This document shows positions 7,227 to 13,607 of a DNA stretch of 20,688 bases, piece by piece. The stretch comes from a virus. Numbering within the stretch: the stretch's first letter is position 1; each line of letters opens with the position of its first letter. The notes below the pieces were generated by a model. The model searched no databases. It was not told the DNA's origin and saw only the letters and a list, made by a program, of their open reading frames with translations. The translations under genes were made by a program, and so were the position numbers. Where the stretch lies: positions 1 through 20,688 of IMG/VR virus record IMGVR_UViG_3300025853_000838; one strand, given 5' to 3'.

Positions 7227-7436
7227 ATGGATAAATTAATTGCTGAAATAGGCGATACAATAAGCTGGACATTTGACGACACCCCGACAGAAAGTAAAAT
7301 GTTTAGAGGTAAAACATTTAGTGCAAAAGTGGCTATGGTTGACGTTGAAGAAAGACACTACGGGGTATATGCTGATTATGGGCAAGATTTGATACCATTT
7401 GACCACGCCACTATTCAGCGGACTAATAACCGCTAA
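7227..7436 (+). CDS. Small probable moron protein (69 aa)
   Basis: ATG at 7227 is chosen over an upstream in-frame TTG at 7200, because the stretch between lies in the hairpin segment. The 69-residue product is beta-rich (GDTISWTF..., AKVAMVDVEERHYGVYADYGQDLIPF) and may form a small SH3-like barrel. I do not know its function. Codon choice differs from its neighbours: GGC, GTG, CCG, GCC, CGG and CGC codons appear, while the rest of the window relies heavily on AGA, TTA and A/T-ending codons. Hairpins flank it on both sides, and the gene-end codons themselves form a stem (AGCGG/CCGCT, 7417-7421 with 7430-7434). This points to a separately acquired cassette. Confidence 0.6.
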   Translation: MDKLIAEIGDTISWTFDDTPTESKMFRGKTFSAKVAMVDVEERHYGVYADYGQDLIPFDHATIQRTNNR

Positions 7437-7445
7437 CGCTAAAGT

Positions 7446-7502
7446 AGAAAGCGTTTAAATGCTTTCTAAAGACCGTTAAAAGGCGTTTTAATGCCTATTT
7501 TT
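7446..7502 (+). terminator. Two tandem look-alike hairpins, the second a weak terminator
   Basis: AGAAAGC (7446-7452) and GCTTTCT (7461-7467) enclose GTTTAAAT. Then AGGC (7481-7484) and GCCT (7493-7496) enclose GTTTTAAT, followed by ATTTTT. Both hairpins carry nearly the same core, GCGTTTaAATGC. They close the inserted-looking island; the second could act as a weak terminator. Confidence 0.5.
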
Positions 7503-7529
7503 AAACAGTAATTAATTAAATTTTATAAT

Positions 7530-7796
7530 ATGTCACAACAAGACAAGATTTTCGTAGGAAACGGAAAAAAGAATGATCAGTACGGATTTATTAACTTTTC
7601 AATCTGTTTATCAGATTTGCCGCAAGAACACATCACTGAGTTCAAAGGTAAGAAGTACATTAATTTAACTATCTCTGAAAAAAGAGAATCACCAGATCAA
7701 TATGGTAAGACTCATTCGGTAGTGGTTAACACTTGGAAGCCAGAAGGAAGTGCTGAACAAGCAAATGAAGAGGTAACAGATGATCTGCCTTTTTAA
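7530..7796 (+). CDS. Short SSB-like protein with DDLPF C-terminal tip
   Basis: An 88-residue protein with a beta-rich body (KIFVGNGKKNDQYGFINFSICLSDL..., KYINLTISEKRESP) and a short acidic linker ending EVTDDLPF. That tip copies the C-terminal hook of bacterial SSB proteins (consensus DDIPF), which docks recombination and repair enzymes. The body is shorter than a standard ~105-residue OB-fold and I could not match it residue by residue, so single-strand binding is inferred from the tip and from its place directly downstream of the annealase and exonuclease genes. The helicase encoded at 10232-11275 ends in a related tip (EDSIPF). Confidence 0.6.
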   Translation: MSQQDKIFVGNGKKNDQYGFINFSICLSDLPQEHITEFKGKKYINLTISEKRESPDQYGKTHSVVVNTWKPEGSAEQANEEVTDDLPF

Positions 7797-7830
7797 GTAA
7801 ATTGATCAAAGAATTAGATTTAGAAATTAT

Positions 7831-7852
7831 AGAGGGGTGGAAACGCTCCTCT
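7831..7852 (+). other. GAAA-tetraloop hairpin in a leader
   Basis: A 9-bp stem (AGAGGGGTG with CGCTCCTCT, two G-U pairs) is closed by GAAA. It is followed by TAAAAACAAAACAAA and the ATG at 7868 rather than a T-run, so it looks like a leader or mRNA-stabilising/processing hairpin, not a terminator. Positions 7797-7867 hold no gene. Confidence 0.6.
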
Positions 7853-7867
7853 TAAAAACAAAACAAA

Positions 7868-8038
7868 ATGGGAAAATTAGGAGAAATTTTATTAGCAGTT
7901 TATTTTATTATTAGCCAGATAATGTCAATAGTGTTCTTTATTGATATTTGTAAAGACTGGGATAACTTATTAGCGATTATATTCGCTGGTCCGATAGTAG
8001 CAGAATTAAAAGGTCTACTTTGGGTATTCTTTATTTAA
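7868..8038 (+). CDS. Tiny two-segment membrane protein (56 aa)
   Basis: A complete frame from ATG 7868 to TAA 8036-8038. The product is almost entirely hydrophobic, with segments at about 5-27 (GEILLAVYFIISQIMSIVFF) and 34-56 (LLAIIFAGPIV...GLLWVFFI), separated by a short charged loop (DICKDWDN). It is preceded by a tetraloop hairpin and an A-rich leader, like the next gene. No family recognised; first of three consecutive small membrane proteins between the recombination and replication genes. Superinfection exclusion, host membrane takeover or a holin role are all possible. Confidence 0.6.
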   Translation: MGKLGEILLAVYFIISQIMSIVFFIDICKDWDNLLAIIFAGPIVAELKGLLWVFFI

Positions 8039-8043
8039 TAACT

Positions 8044-8059
8044 AGCCTCTTCGGAGGCT
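8044..8059 (+). other. TTCG-tetraloop hairpin in a leader
   Basis: AGCCTC and GAGGCT form a perfect 6-bp stem around TTCG. The following sequence is TTAAAACCAAAACAAA-ATG, with no T-run. Its arrangement relative to the next start matches the hairpin at 7831-7852. Confidence 0.65.
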
Positions 8060-8075
8060 TTAAAACCAAAACAAA

Positions 8076-8282
8076 ATGAACAGATTTTTTGAAAGATTTA
8101 GAAAAAACGTATTAACTCAGTTATTTACTTATTTGGTCATTATGATTACATCTGGAATATTATCTAATTGGTTTTCTTGGACCTATCCGATTATGGTAGT
8201 TATGGCTATTGTTATAGCCTTTTACATATCCGTATTCGTAGTAGCCGGAATTGTTAACTTTATTAAAGACTTAAGAAGATGA
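8076..8282 (+). CDS. Small membrane protein with two transmembrane segments (68 aa)
   Basis: The protein has a basic N-terminus (MNRFFERFRKN), hydrophobic segments at about 12-29 (VLTQLFTYLVIMITSGIL) and 37-62 (YPIMVVMAIVIAFYISVFVVAGIV), and a basic C-terminal tail (KDLRR), so both ends probably face the cytoplasm. It overlaps the next gene by four bases (ATGA). No family recognised. The topology would also suit a holin, but it is embedded in the early replication unit, which argues against simple late lysis timing. Confidence 0.65.
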   Translation: MNRFFERFRKNVLTQLFTYLVIMITSGILSNWFSWTYPIMVVMAIVIAFYISVFVVAGIVNFIKDLRR

Positions 8283-8662
8283 TTAGTTTTATTTTTGTTC
8301 TATTAGCTTCTATCTGTAATGCTATAATGGACGTAACTCAATTCCATTTTCATAGATCAATATTTAATAACGATTTATTTAGAGCTAGATGGTGGAATGG
8401 TCAAGTATCTTGGAGGAATAAATACATTAACGGAGACGTTAAGCAGGGTAGAACTAGTATACCAGTATGGTTTACGGATGCTTTCCACTTCTTTAAGAGT
8501 TCTATGATTATTAACTTGACTTTAGCGATAGTATTATATGATGTTATGATTAACCCGTTAATAGATTTTTTAATCTTAGGTCTTACTTGGAACACTTTTT
8601 TTAATTTATTTTACAGACACTTACTTAAAAAACAAACTTATGAGCAAAAAAAGAAGCGTTAA
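8279..8662 (+). CDS. Membrane protein with conserved-looking WWNGxxSWxNKYxNGD loop (127 aa)
   Basis: The protein has an N-terminal hydrophobic segment (residues 2-16), an extended loop with FHFHRSIFNND...WWNGQVSWRNKYINGD and IPVWFTDAFHFFKSS, then two further hydrophobic segments (about 75-92 and 92-110) and a basic tail (KKQTYEQKKKR). I recall similar small membrane proteins, with SW-NK--NGD and TDA-H-FK phrases, in Bacteroidota phages and their hosts, but know of no assigned function. The His- and Trp-rich loop could bind a metal or cofactor. The gene overlaps the preceding one by 4 bases and the following one by 23. Confidence 0.65.
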   Translation: MISFIFVLLASICNAIMDVTQFHFHRSIFNNDLFRARWWNGQVSWRNKYINGDVKQGRTSIPVWFTDAFHFFKSSMIINLTLAIVLYDVMINPLIDFLILGLTWNTFFNLFYRHLLKKQTYEQKKKR

Positions 8663-9338
8663 TACTGCCTTTTGGAGTGACCCTTTTATAGAGGATATAG
8701 CTCCAGAGTACAAACTGTTATTCCTTTATTTGATCACAAATGAGAAGACAAATATGTTAGGGATTTATGAAGCATCTAAAAGAAAGATGTCATTCGAAAC
8801 AGGATTATCTATTGAATGCATAAAGGATGCATTAGATGTTTTTCAAAGATTAGGCAAAGTGAAGTACGTTGATAACTACATTATTTTAGTTAATTATATG
8901 AAGCATCAGAAATACAATACAAACATGAAGAAGAGTGCTATTGAAACATTCAATGAGTTGCCATCTTCTGTTAGAGACAATATTGATGTTTTAGATAAAA
9001 CTGATGTAGATAAATCATTCAATTTTTTGATAGATAATTATTCTAGTGTTAAAGGAATTGCTACTATAACAACTGAAGTCGAAGATCCATCAAATTATTA
9101 CGAAAATGGTCATTTGATATTATCAATGAAAGATTACGATAAACTTTTGAAACACTATGATTCTGCTACTATTGATCACTACATAGCTAAGATTGAAGGT
9201 TGGAAAAAGAATAAGCAAGTAAAAAGCGTTTACCTAACTATACTTAATTGGCTTAAACGAGACCAGGAAGTTAAAAAGAACGACGTTAAGATAATTAAAA
9301 ACGAATCTTACTCTACAGGATTTAACGAACACTTTTAA
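8640..9338 (+). CDS. Phage replication-initiation / replisome-organiser-like protein
   Basis: A 232-residue protein whose N-terminal ~110 residues look like the winged-helix domain of phage replisome organisers: FWSDPFIEDIAPEYKLLFLYLITNEKTN (11-38), GIYEASKRKMSFETGL (42-57), a second helix (CIKDALDVFQRLGKVKYVDN) and IILVNYMKHQKYN (82-94). The C-terminal half contains a DnaD-like helical piece (YYENGHLILSMKDYDKLL..., KNKQVKSVYLTILNWLKRD), seen in proteins that bring a helicase to the origin. The helicase gene lies two genes downstream. The start at 8640 lies inside the previous gene, after a run of A. Role good, exact family unsure. Confidence 0.7.
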   Translation: MSKKRSVNTAFWSDPFIEDIAPEYKLLFLYLITNEKTNMLGIYEASKRKMSFETGLSIECIKDALDVFQRLGKVKYVDNYIILVNYMKHQKYNTNMKKSAIETFNELPSSVRDNIDVLDKTDVDKSFNFLIDNYSSVKGIATITTEVEDPSNYYENGHLILSMKDYDKLLKHYDSATIDHYIAKIEGWKKNKQVKSVYLTILNWLKRDQEVKKNDVKIIKNESYSTGFNEHF

Positions 9339-9349
9339 AATAGAATAAT

Positions 9350-10225
9350 ATGAAAGAGAAGTTACTTGTAAGTTTTAGCGGTGGAGAAACATCAGGATAT
9401 ATGCTTTATTGGATTTTAAACAATTGGCAAGATAAGTATGAGATAAAAGTTGTTTTTGCTAATACTGGAGAAGAAAATGAAGAGACTCTTTTATTTGTAG
9501 AAAGATGCGCTAATCTATTTAATATTGAAGTTATTTGGGTTGAGGGAGTTTTTCATAAAGAACACGGTAAAGGAACTACACATAAAATAGTAAACTTTGA
9601 AACGGCTACAAGGTCAAATAGACTTTTTGAAGAAATGATTCAGGTTTATGGAATACCAAACAATTCTTATCCTCATTGTAATAGAGAGTTAAAACTCCAG
9701 CCAATTAAAAGCTATTTAAGAAGTATAGGTTGGAAAGATTACTATACTGCAATTGGAATAAGGTATGATGAGATTGACAGAATAAACAGTAAAAGAAAAG
9801 AACACAAACTTCTTTATCCATTAGTAACAGAAGTAAAAACAACAAAGACAAAAGTGAACTCATGGTGGGATGAACAGCCTTTTAGATTAGAGTTAAAAGG
9901 TTATCAAGGCAATTGCAAAACGTGTTGGAAGAAGTCAGAAAAAAAACTTCTAAAGATTGCTTTTGAAGCTCCTGAAAAATTTAATTCTTTTAAGATCCTT
10001 GAAGAAGAGTATTCAAATTTTATCCCTGAATCAAGAAGTCTTGAAGGCAAATCTGATAATTATAAGATAACATTCTTTAGAAAAAACAGATCTGCTGAAT
10101 GGTATATTGAAAATGCCGTTGACTTAATTGTTAAAGATGATAGTTCTGAAACATCAGAGCAGCTTGATTTATTTGAAGAAAGCTGTGATATTTTCTCAAT
10201 GTGCGGAGACGACAATAACAATTAA
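9350..10225 (+). CDS. PP-loop ATP pyrophosphatase, PAPS-reductase-like
   Basis: A 291-residue protein with the PP-loop SFSGGETS (residues 8-15), then VVFANTGEENEET (34-46), PHCNRELKLQPI (109-119) and AIGIRYDEIDR (134-144), the order found in PAPS reductase/DndC-type N-type ATP pyrophosphatases. Cys110, the pair Cys189-x2-Cys192 (GNCKTCWKKS) and Cys279 and Cys285 near the end could ligate an iron-sulphur cluster. Such proteins activate a substrate by adenylation; relatives act in sulphate reduction, tRNA thiolation and DNA phosphorothioation. Genes of this type are common in phages but rarely understood. Here it sits between two replication genes, which favours a nucleic-acid role over sulphur assimilation. 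Fold confident, substrate unknown. Confidence 0.8.
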   Translation: MKEKLLVSFSGGETSGYMLYWILNNWQDKYEIKVVFANTGEENEETLLFVERCANLFNIEVIWVEGVFHKEHGKGTTHKIVNFETATRSNRLFEEMIQVYGIPNNSYPHCNRELKLQPIKSYLRSIGWKDYYTAIGIRYDEIDRINSKRKEHKLLYPLVTEVKTTKTKVNSWWDEQPFRLELKGYQGNCKTCWKKSEKKLLKIAFEAPEKFNSFKILEEEYSNFIPESRSLEGKSDNYKITFFRKNRSAEWYIENAVDLIVKDDSSETSEQLDLFEESCDIFSMCGDDNNN

Positions 10226-10231
10226 AATAAT

Positions 10232-11275
10232 ATGAAAACGAACAAACCAAAACACTATTACGAGCTTAAGGACGTTTCTAATGAATTATTTAAGCTAAGA
10301 GAAAAAGGATTAACGAGAGGTAAAGAAATCGGATTTGACTTCGATAAGTGCGGAATGTCTATTAAAAAAGGTTGTACTACTTATATCGCAGGCGCACCTG
10401 CTTCGGGTAAGTCAGAATGGTGGTTAGAGATATTAGTTAACCTATCTTGTATATACGGAGATAAGCATATTATATTTACTCCTGAGACTGGAGAAGTACA
10501 CGAGGTTTTCGCTGAACTTTGCCATAAGTACGTTAACAAGCCTTACTTCGGTAAAGATGATGTTAAAATGACTGAAGCGGATAAAAGCCAAGCGGAGTAT
10601 TTTATAGGTGAACACTTTGTAGTTATCGACCCTAAAGACGATACTATGACTTTAGATCAATATTATGAAATGGTTGATCAAGTTGAAGAAGAACTTGGAT
10701 GGAAATTCAATACTACAACAATTGATCCATTTAACGAAGTTAAGCATGATTTTAGCGGTAGACAAGATTTGTATGTTGAAGAACTTTTAGGTAAGTGTAG
10801 AAGAAACGCTAGAAAAACCGGTAGACATAACTGCTTAATCACTCACGTTAGAGACCAGCCTATCATCGAAAAAGATGGTAAGAGATTTTGCCCAATACCG
10901 ACTCCAAGAGAGTTTGCCGGAGGTCAAGCGTGGTTTAGAAAAGGTGAACAGATGATTATAGTATGGAGACCTCCTTACGGAGTTACTAGAGATAACGGAC
11001 AAGGAACTTACGAAGCAAACGAGGCTATTATAAGGATAGCTAAAGAAAAGCCCAAAGGTGCTTCTAAGAAAGGAGATTATACTTTCTTTTACAATAAGGA
11101 AATGAACGCTTACTACTGTAAAGATTGGGACGGAGTGGATATTTACGCTGATAGGACTAAGCTTAAAGAAAGGTGTGGGATTCAAGAAGAAATGAGCTTT
11201 GATAAAGAAGAAACCACTGAAGCATTTAACAAAGGAACAACATTTAATAGAGATGAGGATTCAATACCATTTTAA
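10232..11275 (+). CDS. Replicative DNA helicase-like RecA-fold ATPase (DnaB/Twinkle type)
   Basis: A 347-residue protein with Walker A GAPASGKS at 54-61, a second strand IIFTPETGE (80-88) with the Glu expected in DnaB-like helicases, Walker B TTTIDPFNE ending in Asp165 and Pro-Phe-Asn, motif 3 LITHVRDQP (202-210) and motif 4 REFAGGQAWFRKG (226-238) with the GG-x-x-WFRKG sensor. There is no primase and no DnaB N-terminal domain; only about 50 residues precede the Walker motif. It should unwind the fork as a ring, loaded by the protein at 8640-9338. The C-terminus ends RDEDSIPF, like an SSB tip. It follows the PP-loop gene by six bases. Confidence 0.85.
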   Translation: MKTNKPKHYYELKDVSNELFKLREKGLTRGKEIGFDFDKCGMSIKKGCTTYIAGAPASGKSEWWLEILVNLSCIYGDKHIIFTPETGEVHEVFAELCHKYVNKPYFGKDDVKMTEADKSQAEYFIGEHFVVIDPKDDTMTLDQYYEMVDQVEEELGWKFNTTTIDPFNEVKHDFSGRQDLYVEELLGKCRRNARKTGRHNCLITHVRDQPIIEKDGKRFCPIPTPREFAGGQAWFRKGEQMIIVWRPPYGVTRDNGQGTYEANEAIIRIAKEKPKGASKKGDYTFFYNKEMNAYYCKDWDGVDIYADRTKLKERCGIQEEMSFDKEETTEAFNKGTTFNRDEDSIPF

Positions 11276-11277
11276 AA

Positions 11278-11574
11278 ATGAATATAGAAGGAAATACATT
11301 ATACAGTTATGGAGTTTTAGGAACTATCATAGCAAAGTTAGATGCCAGACAAGATAAAAGCGAATCGGTTAAAAAAACATTAAATGATCTAAGGAATGTT
11401 AGAATTCATATAATGTACTTACAGAATACTTTAGAGATGTGTCAGCATAAACTACAGAAAATGGAGTTAGAAGATTGTAGAAGAGATGCGGCGATTACGT
11501 CTTATCAAAGAAAGTTAAGAGTACAAGAGAAGGAACTTAATGAGATTAAAGAAGTTTTATACGACTCTATTTAA
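11278..11574 (+). CDS. Coiled-coil protein of unknown function (98 aa)
   Basis: The protein is helical throughout, with charged heptads from about residue 22 to the end (KLDARQDKSESVKKTLNDL, then LQNTLEMCQHKLQKMELEDC, then LRVQEKELNEIKEVL). It starts two bases after the helicase stop. I do not recognise a family. Position directly behind the helicase allows a helicase accessory or loader role, but the sequence shows only an oligomerising coiled coil. Confidence 0.65.
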   Translation: MNIEGNTLYSYGVLGTIIAKLDARQDKSESVKKTLNDLRNVRIHIMYLQNTLEMCQHKLQKMELEDCRRDAAITSYQRKLRVQEKELNEIKEVLYDSI

Positions 11575-11609
11575 TTAATTTTTAATATTTTACACACAAA
11601 TAAATAAGA

Positions 11610-12686
11610 ATGCCTAGTAAAAAAGCCACAATGGATTATAGAAAGAAAAACCCTCATCAAGTTAGGATGAGCCCTGAAGAATATCAAGTTTGGAAAGAGT
11701 TCAAAAATGATAAGAACGAAAGAGAATCATTATTAAAAGAAGAAGCTACTCAAGCAGGTATCGACTTAAAAGATATTAAGCATTATTGGTATAAATCTGA
11801 AAAGTTTTCGATGTTCGCAAAGAACGATGTTAAGTCATTAGATGAGATAAAAGCTGAAATACTAGATGAGATTAAGTCACTAGCCCCAAAGTTCCCTAAA
11901 ATCAAAAGAAAAGCATCAGAGGATGATCATCTTTTGTTTATCGGATTAGCTGATTTACATTTAGGGAAATTATCAAGTGCTTTTGAAACTGGTGATCCTT
12001 ATAATCACATGATCGCTGAAGATAGAGCTAAAGAAGGAATTATAGGTTTATTAGATAAATCTTCTGGATTCAACATTGATAAGATAGTTTTTAATATGGG
12101 TAACGATGTTCTTCACGTTGATACCCCTAAAAACACTACTACATCTGGAACACAGCAAGATGCTTCTCTTATGTGGTATGATGCTTTTAGAATGGCTTTT
12201 AAACTAATGGTTGAATTGATTGAGATTTGTTCTAGTGTTGCTGATGTTCACGTTATTTATGATCCATCTAATCACGATTACATGAGCGGATTTATGTTAG
12301 CTCAAGGGGTTGAAGCTTGGTTTAGAAAATCTAAGAATGTAACATTTGATGTTTCAATTGCTCATAGAAAATACTACAAGTACGGTAAAAACTTAATTGG
12401 AACTACTCACGGAGATGGAGCTAAAGCTGATAAGTTACCTCAACTTATGAGTATTGAAGCTAAAGAACATTGGGTAGATTGTGATCATTATTATATCTAT
12501 ACTAAACATCTACATCATAAAGTTTCTAAAGACTATATGAATGTGAATGTTGAGACATTAAGATCTCCTTCTGGAACTGACTCCTGGCATCATCGAAATG
12601 GGTTTCAACATGCTCCTAAAGCTGTCGAAGGATTTTTACATCATAAGTTATTTGGAAGAATAGCTAGTTTAACTCACTTATTTTAA
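11610..12686 (+). CDS. Calcineurin-like metallophosphoesterase (SbcD/Mre11-like group)
   Basis: A 358-residue protein with an N-terminal, mostly helical region of about 105 residues (possible DNA-binding part, MDYRKKNPHQVRMSPEEYQVW) followed by the phosphoesterase motifs in order: LADLHLGK with Asp115 and His117, NMGNDVLHVD with Gly164-Asn165-Asp166, DPSNHD with Asn221-His222-Asp223 (Ser in place of the usual Gly), TTHGDGAK with His267, and HLHH at 300-303. All metal ligands are present. The long NTTTSGTQQDA insert after the GND motif is typical of a phage subgroup. A nuclease or DNA-end-processing role is likely, fitting its place before a RusA-like gene; its stop overlaps that start. Confidence 0.82.
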   Translation: MPSKKATMDYRKKNPHQVRMSPEEYQVWKEFKNDKNERESLLKEEATQAGIDLKDIKHYWYKSEKFSMFAKNDVKSLDEIKAEILDEIKSLAPKFPKIKRKASEDDHLLFIGLADLHLGKLSSAFETGDPYNHMIAEDRAKEGIIGLLDKSSGFNIDKIVFNMGNDVLHVDTPKNTTTSGTQQDASLMWYDAFRMAFKLMVELIEICSSVADVHVIYDPSNHDYMSGFMLAQGVEAWFRKSKNVTFDVSIAHRKYYKYGKNLIGTTHGDGAKADKLPQLMSIEAKEHWVDCDHYYIYTKHLHHKVSKDYMNVNVETLRSPSGTDSWHHRNGFQHAPKAVEGFLHHKLFGRIASLTHLF

Positions 12687-13036
12687 TGGCTCATTATCAC
12701 TATACAATTAAAGAGAATCCAATATCATTAAACGATTGGTACGCCGGGAAACATTGGACAGTTAGGAAGAAACAAAAAGATAGGTGGTACGCTATTTTTA
12801 AAGAAGTTTTAGATAATAACATCCCTAATATAAAGAAAGAGTATAGGATCAAGATGCATGTTAATTCTAGGCATGATCCTTCTAATGTTATAACAATGAT
12901 CAAGATATTTGAAGACACTCTTAAAAAGCTAGGTTATATTATAGATGATTCACCTAAATACTGTAAAGGTATCACTATAGAACCTCATCCAGACTTAGAA
13001 AAACCATCATTCAATCTAGTTCTAGAGAGTTTATAG
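12686..13036 (+). CDS. rusA: RusA-like Holliday junction resolvase
   Basis: A 116-residue protein, the usual RusA length, with SLNDWYAGKHWTVRKKQK near the N-terminus (14-31; the N-x(n)-R-K-K substrate-contact stretch), the acidic core RHDPSNVITMIKIFEDTL (62-79, acidic Asp64 with Asn67 and Asp77) and LGYIIDDSP (82-90, Asp87-Asp88). In RusA the core reads D-x-D-N...D-x-L...DD; here D-P-S-N replaces D-x-D-N, so one acid is shifted. It should cut recombination junctions and branched DNA before packaging. It is the last gene of the unit, directly before a terminator. Confidence 0.8.
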   Translation: MAHYHYTIKENPISLNDWYAGKHWTVRKKQKDRWYAIFKEVLDNNIPNIKKEYRIKMHVNSRHDPSNVITMIKIFEDTLKKLGYIIDDSPKYCKGITIEPHPDLEKPSFNLVLESL

Positions 13037-13043
13037 TTAATTT

Positions 13044-13068
13044 TTTCTCATTGAAAATCAAGCACTTA
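13044..13068 (+). repeat. Boundary repeat copy R2 (TTGA-AAA-TCAA palindrome)
   Basis: TTCTCATTGAAAATCAAGCACTTA, matching R1 at 5091 and R3 at 19455. The palindrome TTGA-AAA-TCAA is at 13051-13061. Its right end runs into the terminator stem, so part of the conservation may reflect the hairpin. Confidence 0.6.
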
Positions 13069-13088
13069 AGAAATTAGGTGCTTTTTTT
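13060..13088 (+). terminator. Rho-independent terminator with GAAA loop (T2)
   Basis: A 10-bp stem (AAGCACTTAA with TTAGGTGCTT, one G-U pair) closed by GAAA and followed directly by TTTTT. It is 23 bases after the RusA-like gene and just upstream of promoter P2. Confidence 0.88.
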
Positions 13089-13089
13089 A

Positions 13090-13131
13090 TGTTAAAAAGT
13101 TTTCAGTTACAAACAAAAGTCTGTATATTTG
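13090..13131 (+). promoter_or_regulatory. Bacteroidota-type promoter P2
   Basis: TGTTAAAAAG (13090-13099), TTTCA (13101-13105), an 18-base spacer and TATATTTG (13124-13131). The leader carries ATCAATAA and AACGAATAA before the ATG at 13161, as at P1 and P3. It should transcribe the nucleotide-metabolism and packaging unit. Confidence 0.8.
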
Positions 13132-13160
13132 ATATATCAATAATTAAAAAACGAATAAAT

Positions 13161-13436
13161 ATGAAATTAAGAAGCGGACAAATTCAAGATGTTAAAAGAG
13201 CAATCATCAACGAAGTAAAAGAATTAGAGTACGGTACTAGAGGTCTTAACTCTTATGTAACATTAACTGGTTTAGATTTAGACTTACAGTACTCTTTAAA
13301 AGTAGCTCCAGTAGTAGAAAGTGGTTTAACCTTAATAGCTTGTTTAGATTATTGTGTAGGATTCGATAAGGAGGGTAACTCTATTGAGATAGTTAACGAA
13401 GAAGACATTGAACGTATAACTGTTAAACTTTGGTAA
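13161..13436 (+). CDS. Unknown promoter-proximal protein (91 aa)
   Basis: The frame is open further upstream, to an ATG at 13089, but that start would lie inside terminator T2 and promoter P2. The ATG at 13161, after the AACGAATAAAT leader, is the real one. The product begins MKLRSGQIQDVKRAIINEVKEL and continues with beta-like segments (YVTLTGLDLDLQYSLKVAPVV, LIACLDYCVGF). I do not recognise a family and see no membrane or metal motif. Confidence 0.7.
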   Translation: MKLRSGQIQDVKRAIINEVKELEYGTRGLNSYVTLTGLDLDLQYSLKVAPVVESGLTLIACLDYCVGFDKEGNSIEIVNEEDIERITVKLW

Positions 13437-13437
13437 T

Positions 13438-13605
13438 ATGGATGATGGAATTTTACAAGCAATAGAAAAAATAGATGTTCTTTTAGAAGCTTATCAAGCT
13501 AGACTTTGTACACAAAAGGATAATAGATCATTGAAACAAGGTTTTGACGATTTATGGTTTATTAAAGAACAACTTTGGAGAGTAGGAAAAATAGAAAACA
13601 ATTAA
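13438..13605 (+). CDS. Small helical protein (55 aa)
   Basis: ATG 13438 to TAA 13603-13605, one base after the previous stop and two bases before the next ATG, so it fits exactly between its neighbours. The product is helical and mildly acidic in the first half (MDDGILQAIEKIDVLLEAYQ), with Trp-rich sequence at the end (DDLWFIKEQLWRVGKIENN). Function unknown. Confidence 0.65.
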   Translation: MDDGILQAIEKIDVLLEAYQARLCTQKDNRSLKQGFDDLWFIKEQLWRVGKIENN

Positions 13606-13607
13606 AT

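Noticed and set aside
8640-11275. Phage DNA polymerase or primase
   Set aside because: No polymerase A/B or TOPRIM motifs in any frame here; the helicase lacks a primase domain, so synthesis probably relies on the host or on genes outside the window.
13089-13160. N-terminal extension of the 13161 gene to an upstream ATG
   Set aside because: It would translate through the T-run end of T2 and the whole of promoter P2; the leader with AACGAATAA just before ATG 13161 matches the other promoter-proximal genes.
13575-13607. Earlier in-frame ATG for the DnaA-domain gene
   Set aside because: It lies inside the complete 55-aa gene ending at 13605, and the ATG at 13608 has the normal spacing and A-rich context.
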